From: JAQIBY01 sp051747965
GTDB taxonomy: Bacteria; Bacteroidota; Bacteroidia; Bacteroidales; ML635J-15
Length of the DNA: 64,000 nt
Assembly (NCBI GenBank): GCA_051747965.1
Contig: JBNJGS010000007.1
Span: forward strand, 1 to 64,000
Reading direction: 5' to 3'
Made by a program: the position numbers and the translations under genes. Below, piece after piece: positions 60,497 to 64,000 of this stretch. Within the stretch, counting starts at the first letter, position 1. The number at the start of each line of letters is the position of its first letter. The notes below the pieces were generated by a model that was not told the origin of the DNA, searched no databases, and saw only the letters and a program-made list of their open reading frames with translations.

Positions 60497-61147
60497 ATGA
60501 ATAACACCTTACTGATCATCCCAACTGTCTTTGAGGCAGAAAGAATCATTGACAGCAATATGGCGGTTCAGCAGTCAGACAAGCTTTACAGCCTGCCTGC
60601 ACTGAACACTGATCTTCTGATTTGCGGTCCGGGTCTGCCGGCAAGTTTGCTCCATACCAGCAGACAGCTTTGCCGGCATGAAACTTACGATTTTCTGATA
60701 ATGGCCGGAATAGCAGGCAGCTACACCAGCAACCTCAAAGCTGGCGCGCTGGTTGTTGTGGAAACTGAAAAATTTGCCGATATCGGATATCTGAACAAGA
60801 ATCATTTCACATCCCTTGCCGGTGGAAAAGGCTGGGAAGATTATCGCCGCGGGGTGCTGATCAACGAGTACCAGGTATTGCGTCATGAAACCGGCCTGCC
60901 CAATGTCAGTTCCAATACGGTAAATGTCAACAACCTCAGGCTGGAGGGCATGCCGTCTGCCGATATTGAAAACATGGAAGGAGCCGGCTTTTTCATGCTG
61001 GCCAAAGAAGAAAAGATTCCTTATCTTGAGATACGTGCCATTTCAAATCCTGTGACAGAGCGGGACAAAGACAAGTGGGAAACCGGCATAGCATTGGGAA
61101 AGCTTAGCTGGTTCCTGAACAATTACCTCAAAAACAAACCTCTATGA
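60497..61147 (+). CDS. mqnB: futalosine hydrolase
   Basis: A 216-residue nucleosidase of the PNP/MTAN fold that splits futalosine into hypoxanthine and dehypoxanthine futalosine in the futalosine route to menaquinone. It begins with LLIIPTVFEAERI, has LLICGPGLPASLLHTSRQL and FLIMAGIAGSYTSNLKAGALVVVETEKFADIG, and the substrate-binding IENMEGAGFFMLAKEE. Its ATG at 60497 follows a TAGATTTG (60446-60453) that fits a -7 element. It overlaps mqnD by 4 bases. Confidence 0.92.
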   Translation: MNNTLLIIPTVFEAERIIDSNMAVQQSDKLYSLPALNTDLLICGPGLPASLLHTSRQLCRHETYDFLIMAGIAGSYTSNLKAGALVVVETEKFADIGYLNKNHFTSLAGGKGWEDYRRGVLINEYQVLRHETGLPNVSSNTVNVNNLRLEGMPSADIENMEGAGFFMLAKEEKIPYLEIRAISNPVTERDKDKWETGIALGKLSWFLNNYLKNKPL

Positions 61148-61935
61148 GCAAACTGAGTCTGAGTATTTCTTCCTGTCCCAATGATACTTTCATGTTTGCC
61201 GATTTCGTGGAGCAATATGCACATGAAATCGAGCTTCGCATCGAAGACATTGAAACCCTCAATACCCTGGCAATGCATGAAGAAAGCGATATCACCAAAT
61301 TATCCTATCATGTGTGGTTAAAACTGCGGGATAAATACGACCTGCTCAACAGCGGTGCAGCCATGGGAGAAAATTGCGGCCCTATACTTATATCGAAACA
61401 CAAGGCTTATCCGGATGAAGTGCCGGAGATGACAATAGCCATCCCCGGAAAAATGACTACAGCCAGTTTGCTGCTGGACATTTTTTATCCGCAGGTGAAA
61501 GCAAAAAAGGTATCTGTTTTTTCGGATATTGAGGAAGCTGTGCTGGATGGTGAAGTGGATGCCGGACTGATTATTCACGAAAGCCGCTTTACCTACAAAG
61601 ACAAAGGCCTGAAAAAAATTGTGGATCTGGGTGAATTGTGGGAATCCAGGTACAATCTGCCCACCCCCCTTGGCGGGATTGCCATACACAAACGAGTACC
61701 GGAAGCCAAAAAACATGAAATCGACCAGGCACTTCATCAAAGCATTAAAAAAGCATTTGCACAACCGGAATCAGCCATGCCATTTGTTCGCAAACATGCC
61801 CAGGAAATGGATGATGCTGTGATGAAGAAGCATATTGATCTGTATGTGAATAAATATTCGCTTGGAGAAGATGAGGCTGTCAGGAAATCCATTGAACGGC
61901 TGCAGGAAGAAGCTGAGGAAAAAGGAATTGTTTAA
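61144..61935 (+). CDS. mqnD: 1,4-dihydroxy-6-naphthoate synthase
   Basis: A 263-residue enzyme of the futalosine menaquinone route, related to periplasmic binding proteins. The family N-terminus LSISSCPNDTFMFADFV is clear, followed by TKLSYHVWLKL and the GLIIHESRFTYKDKGL region; LPTPLGGIAIHKRV is also typical. Start ATG overlaps the mqnB stop (ATGA). It catalyses conversion of cyclic dehypoxanthine futalosine to 1,4-dihydroxy-6-naphthoate. Confidence 0.95.
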   Translation: MSKLSLSISSCPNDTFMFADFVEQYAHEIELRIEDIETLNTLAMHEESDITKLSYHVWLKLRDKYDLLNSGAAMGENCGPILISKHKAYPDEVPEMTIAIPGKMTTASLLLDIFYPQVKAKKVSVFSDIEEAVLDGEVDAGLIIHESRFTYKDKGLKKIVDLGELWESRYNLPTPLGGIAIHKRVPEAKKHEIDQALHQSIKKAFAQPESAMPFVRKHAQEMDDAVMKKHIDLYVNKYSLGEDEAVRKSIERLQEEAEEKGIV

Positions 61936-62038
61936 GGTATACCTGAGCTTCAGGCTTCTACCCATCACCTCTTTGCAAAAGGTTTTAACATGTACCACAG
62001 AAGATTGGAGCGCCCCTGCAGGTCGCAGCGCGTGATTT

Positions 62039-63979
62039 TTAGCGCATAATCACAATGCCCTTGTTTTCCACCAGCAGGCGGATGACATTCTGAATTTTGA
62101 TTTTTTCCTGCATGAGTTTATAAATTTCTTGCTGGGTGGCACCGTTCTTCTGAGCTTTTTGGATGCGCTTGTTGGTTTCCTCCTGCGCTTTTTGCATCAC
62201 CTTGCGTTTGTACTGATGGATCAGATTCGGGAGGAACTCCGGCAACCTGTCTTCTGGTTTTTCAACAAAAGTTCCCCGCTTTGCCCAGAATTTGTGCAGA
62301 TAATATTTGGTTGTACACAATTCCGCGGAAATTCTGGCAATATCCGGATCAGGATGTTGAATAAAATGCTGTTTATCAATGTCTTTACCGCTGCTCAGCA
62401 AAGCATCAACTTCCTCAAACAATTTATGATACAGCAGATTTTCAAATTTCAGGGCATCATTTCGTATTTCATTGATGATATACTGAGCCACAGTACGTGC
62501 CAAGCCGCTCTCTTCATCTTTTTCAACTTCTTTATTACCAAACATCAACAAATGGGAGATGATTTCCTTTTCATGTTCTTCAAAGATGATGTTGGTAACA
62601 TGGGCAGGTACGGCAGGTGTAGGTGTATTCCGGTTGTGTAGCTGATTACGTCTGTTCTGTTTTTGTTTATCCCGGAGATTTTTTGCCCGGAATTTCTGCA
62701 ACTCTGAGTACAGGATATTTTCTCCCATATCCATTTGCTTGCTGACAGCCTTGATATAAACCGATTGCTTGATATTGTCCTCAAGCATAGAGATTGTACG
62801 CACGATGGAGCTGACCATTTCTGCCCGTTTCACCGGATCACGCTCGGCTTCTTCCATCAGCAGGTTGGTTTTGAACTGGATAAAATCTTCCTGCTGACTG
62901 CCGATATATTTGCGAATTTCGTCGGGTGTATGAGCTTTTGCAAAGGAATCGGGATCTTCACCATCCGGAAAGATGACTACCTTGACATTCATGTTTTGCT
63001 CCAGGATCATATCAATCCCGCGCAGGGAAGCTTTCAGGCCGGCCGGGTCGCCATCATACAATATGGTAATGTTTTCAGAAAAACGACGAACAAGCCGTAT
63101 CTGGTCTTCGGTGAGGGATGTTCCGGAAGAGGCCACGACATTTTCTATGCCTTTCTGATGCATGGAAATCACATCGGTATAGCCTTCCACCAAAAGACAG
63201 GCATCCTGCTGGACAATCGCCCTTTTGGCATGATATATCCCGTACAGCACCTTGCTTTTGTGATATACTTCGGATTCCGGGGAATTCAGGTATTTGGCGG
63301 TTTTTTTATCGGTACTGAGTGTGCGTCCGCCGAAAGCAATGACCCTGCCGGAAACAGAATGAATGGGAAACATCACCCTGCCACTGAAACGATCTGCCTG
63401 CCAGTCGTTTTTGACGATGGTAAGCCCGGTTTTTTCAAGAAACTCAAGTTTGTATCCTTTACCCAGGGCATATGTGGTGAATTCATCTTTTCCTGAAGGA
63501 CAATAACCAAGATCAAATTTTTCTATCATATGATCGGTAAAGCCACGCTCCCTCAGATAGCTGAGGCCTTCTGCCCTGCCCTTTTCATCTTCAGTAAGCT
63601 GCCTGATAAAGTATTTGCGGGCAAACTCATTGACCACCATCATGCTTTCGCGCATGTCACGCTGAGCCAGATCTTCCTCGCTGGGTTTCTGCTCCTCTAC
63701 CGGAATGTTGTATTTGTTGGCCAGATACTTGAGGGACTCGGGATAAGACATGTGCTCATGATCCATGACAAATTGCACCACATTGCCTCCCTTGCCGCAG
63801 CCAAAGCATTTATAAATTCCCTTACTCGGCGATACATTGAACGAGGGTGTCTTTTCATTGTGAAAGGGACACAATCCAAGGTAGTTGGTGCCGCGCCGTT
63901 TGAGCTGCACAAAATCGCTGACAACGTCGACTATTTCAGCCGTGTCGAATATCCGGTCTATGGTTTCTCTGTCAATCAT
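62039..63979 (-). CDS. dnaG: DNA primase
   Basis: A 646-residue primase that lays RNA primers at the replication fork. Zinc domain: Cys37, His40, Cys58, Cys61 (LCPFHNEKTPSF...YKCFGCGKGG). Catalytic core with EKFDLGYCPSG, and TOPRIM motifs LLVEGYTDVISMH and ILYDGDPAGLKAS. The C-terminal helicase-binding part (about 460-646) is helical and ends KNGATQQEIYKLMQEKIK...NKGIVIMR. The start ATG at 63979 gives the usual N-terminus MIDRETIDRI. Confidence 0.97.
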   Translation of the reverse strand: MIDRETIDRIFDTAEIVDVVSDFVQLKRRGTNYLGLCPFHNEKTPSFNVSPSKGIYKCFGCGKGGNVVQFVMDHEHMSYPESLKYLANKYNIPVEEQKPSEEDLAQRDMRESMMVVNEFARKYFIRQLTEDEKGRAEGLSYLRERGFTDHMIEKFDLGYCPSGKDEFTTYALGKGYKLEFLEKTGLTIVKNDWQADRFSGRVMFPIHSVSGRVIAFGGRTLSTDKKTAKYLNSPESEVYHKSKVLYGIYHAKRAIVQQDACLLVEGYTDVISMHQKGIENVVASSGTSLTEDQIRLVRRFSENITILYDGDPAGLKASLRGIDMILEQNMNVKVVIFPDGEDPDSFAKAHTPDEIRKYIGSQQEDFIQFKTNLLMEEAERDPVKRAEMVSSIVRTISMLEDNIKQSVYIKAVSKQMDMGENILYSELQKFRAKNLRDKQKQNRRNQLHNRNTPTPAVPAHVTNIIFEEHEKEIISHLLMFGNKEVEKDEESGLARTVAQYIINEIRNDALKFENLLYHKLFEEVDALLSSGKDIDKQHFIQHPDPDIARISAELCTTKYYLHKFWAKRGTFVEKPEDRLPEFLPNLIHQYKRKVMQKAQEETNKRIQKAQKNGATQQEIYKLMQEKIKIQNVIRLLVENKGIVIMR

Positions 63980-64000
63980 AAGCAGCTTATCAGGAAAAAC

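Noticed and set aside
62735..63496. 253-codon plus-strand open frame opposite dnaG
   Set aside because: Lies fully inside dnaG, whose TOPRIM and zinc motifs are intact; no recognisable domain, start context or export signal.
1..64000. CRISPR arrays, prophage, insertion sequences, defence islands
   Set aside because: No regular short repeat-spacer pattern, transposase, integrase, phage structural gene or known defence family was found on either strand.

Overview
This is chromosomal DNA from a member of the phylum Bacteroidota, with gene content closest to what I know of the Bacteroidales/Marinilabiliales or Flavobacteriia. The evidence is the gliding/type IX secretion (T9SS) core operon (porP-gldK-gldL-gldM-gldN), porX and sprE/porW, secreted proteins with T9SS sorting domains, DUF4270 and DUF4296 lipoproteins, a topoisomerase I with glycine-rich C-terminal repeats, and promoters of the TTG-N18-21-TAnnTTTG type used by the Bacteroidota sigma factor. 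Nearly all of the window is coding. No phage, insertion sequence, CRISPR array or defence island was seen. The exact species cannot be told from the sequence alone.

Layout, left to right. 1-11.7 kb holds two very large T9SS cargo proteins: a two-component-propeller/SprB-repeat protein with a type A tag, and a CUB/PKD/SprB-repeat protein with a gliding-associated type B tag. An aspartate aminotransferase and a small membrane protein lie between them. 11.9-14.4 kb is a proton-channel operon (ExbB/TolQ, a 4-TM protein, two ExbD proteins). A tRNA-Ser(GGA), tatD, NADP-type glutamate dehydrogenase, dprA and proline dehydrogenase follow. 20.2-21.0 kb is a stand-alone lipoprotein gene with its own promoter and terminator. 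21.2-26.7 kb is a tightly overlapping seven-gene minus-strand operon (MlaE/MlaF-like lipid transporter, DUF4296 lipoprotein, zinc-ribbon membrane protein, amidohydrolase, radical SAM enzyme, glycosyltransferase). After mannose-1-phosphate guanylyltransferase comes the T9SS core operon at 28.0-34.1 kb. topA, a class A penicillin-binding protein, radA, a lipoprotein, rfaE2, panD and panC follow.

42.9-51.6 kb is a co-directional plus-strand block: a truncated glycogen-synthase-like protein, a DUF4270 lipoprotein, glmS, sprE/porW, porX and tsaE. It joins cell-wall precursor supply with two T9SS regulatory or structural genes. A HAD hydrolase, a small PAS-like zinc protein, an outer-membrane protein, a PafA-like phosphatase and a fluoride channel come next. 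The only long non-coding stretch (55.8-56.6 kb) is full of direct and inverted repeats and sits before a third T9SS cargo protein. A 50-codon relic of a short-chain dehydrogenase is wedged between that gene and fabD. The window ends with folE, the menaquinone (futalosine-route) genes mqnB and mqnD, and dnaG.

Together the window encodes a secretion machine (PorP, GldK-N, SprE, PorX), three of its cargoes and the envelope metabolism that supports a gliding or surface-adhesin lifestyle, with housekeeping genes in between. No wholly new system is evident. The least explained items are the repeat-rich element at 55.9-56.55 kb, the glycogen-synthase-like protein that lacks its catalytic half, the SDR relic, and several conserved membrane proteins or lipoproteins of unknown role inside well-understood operons.
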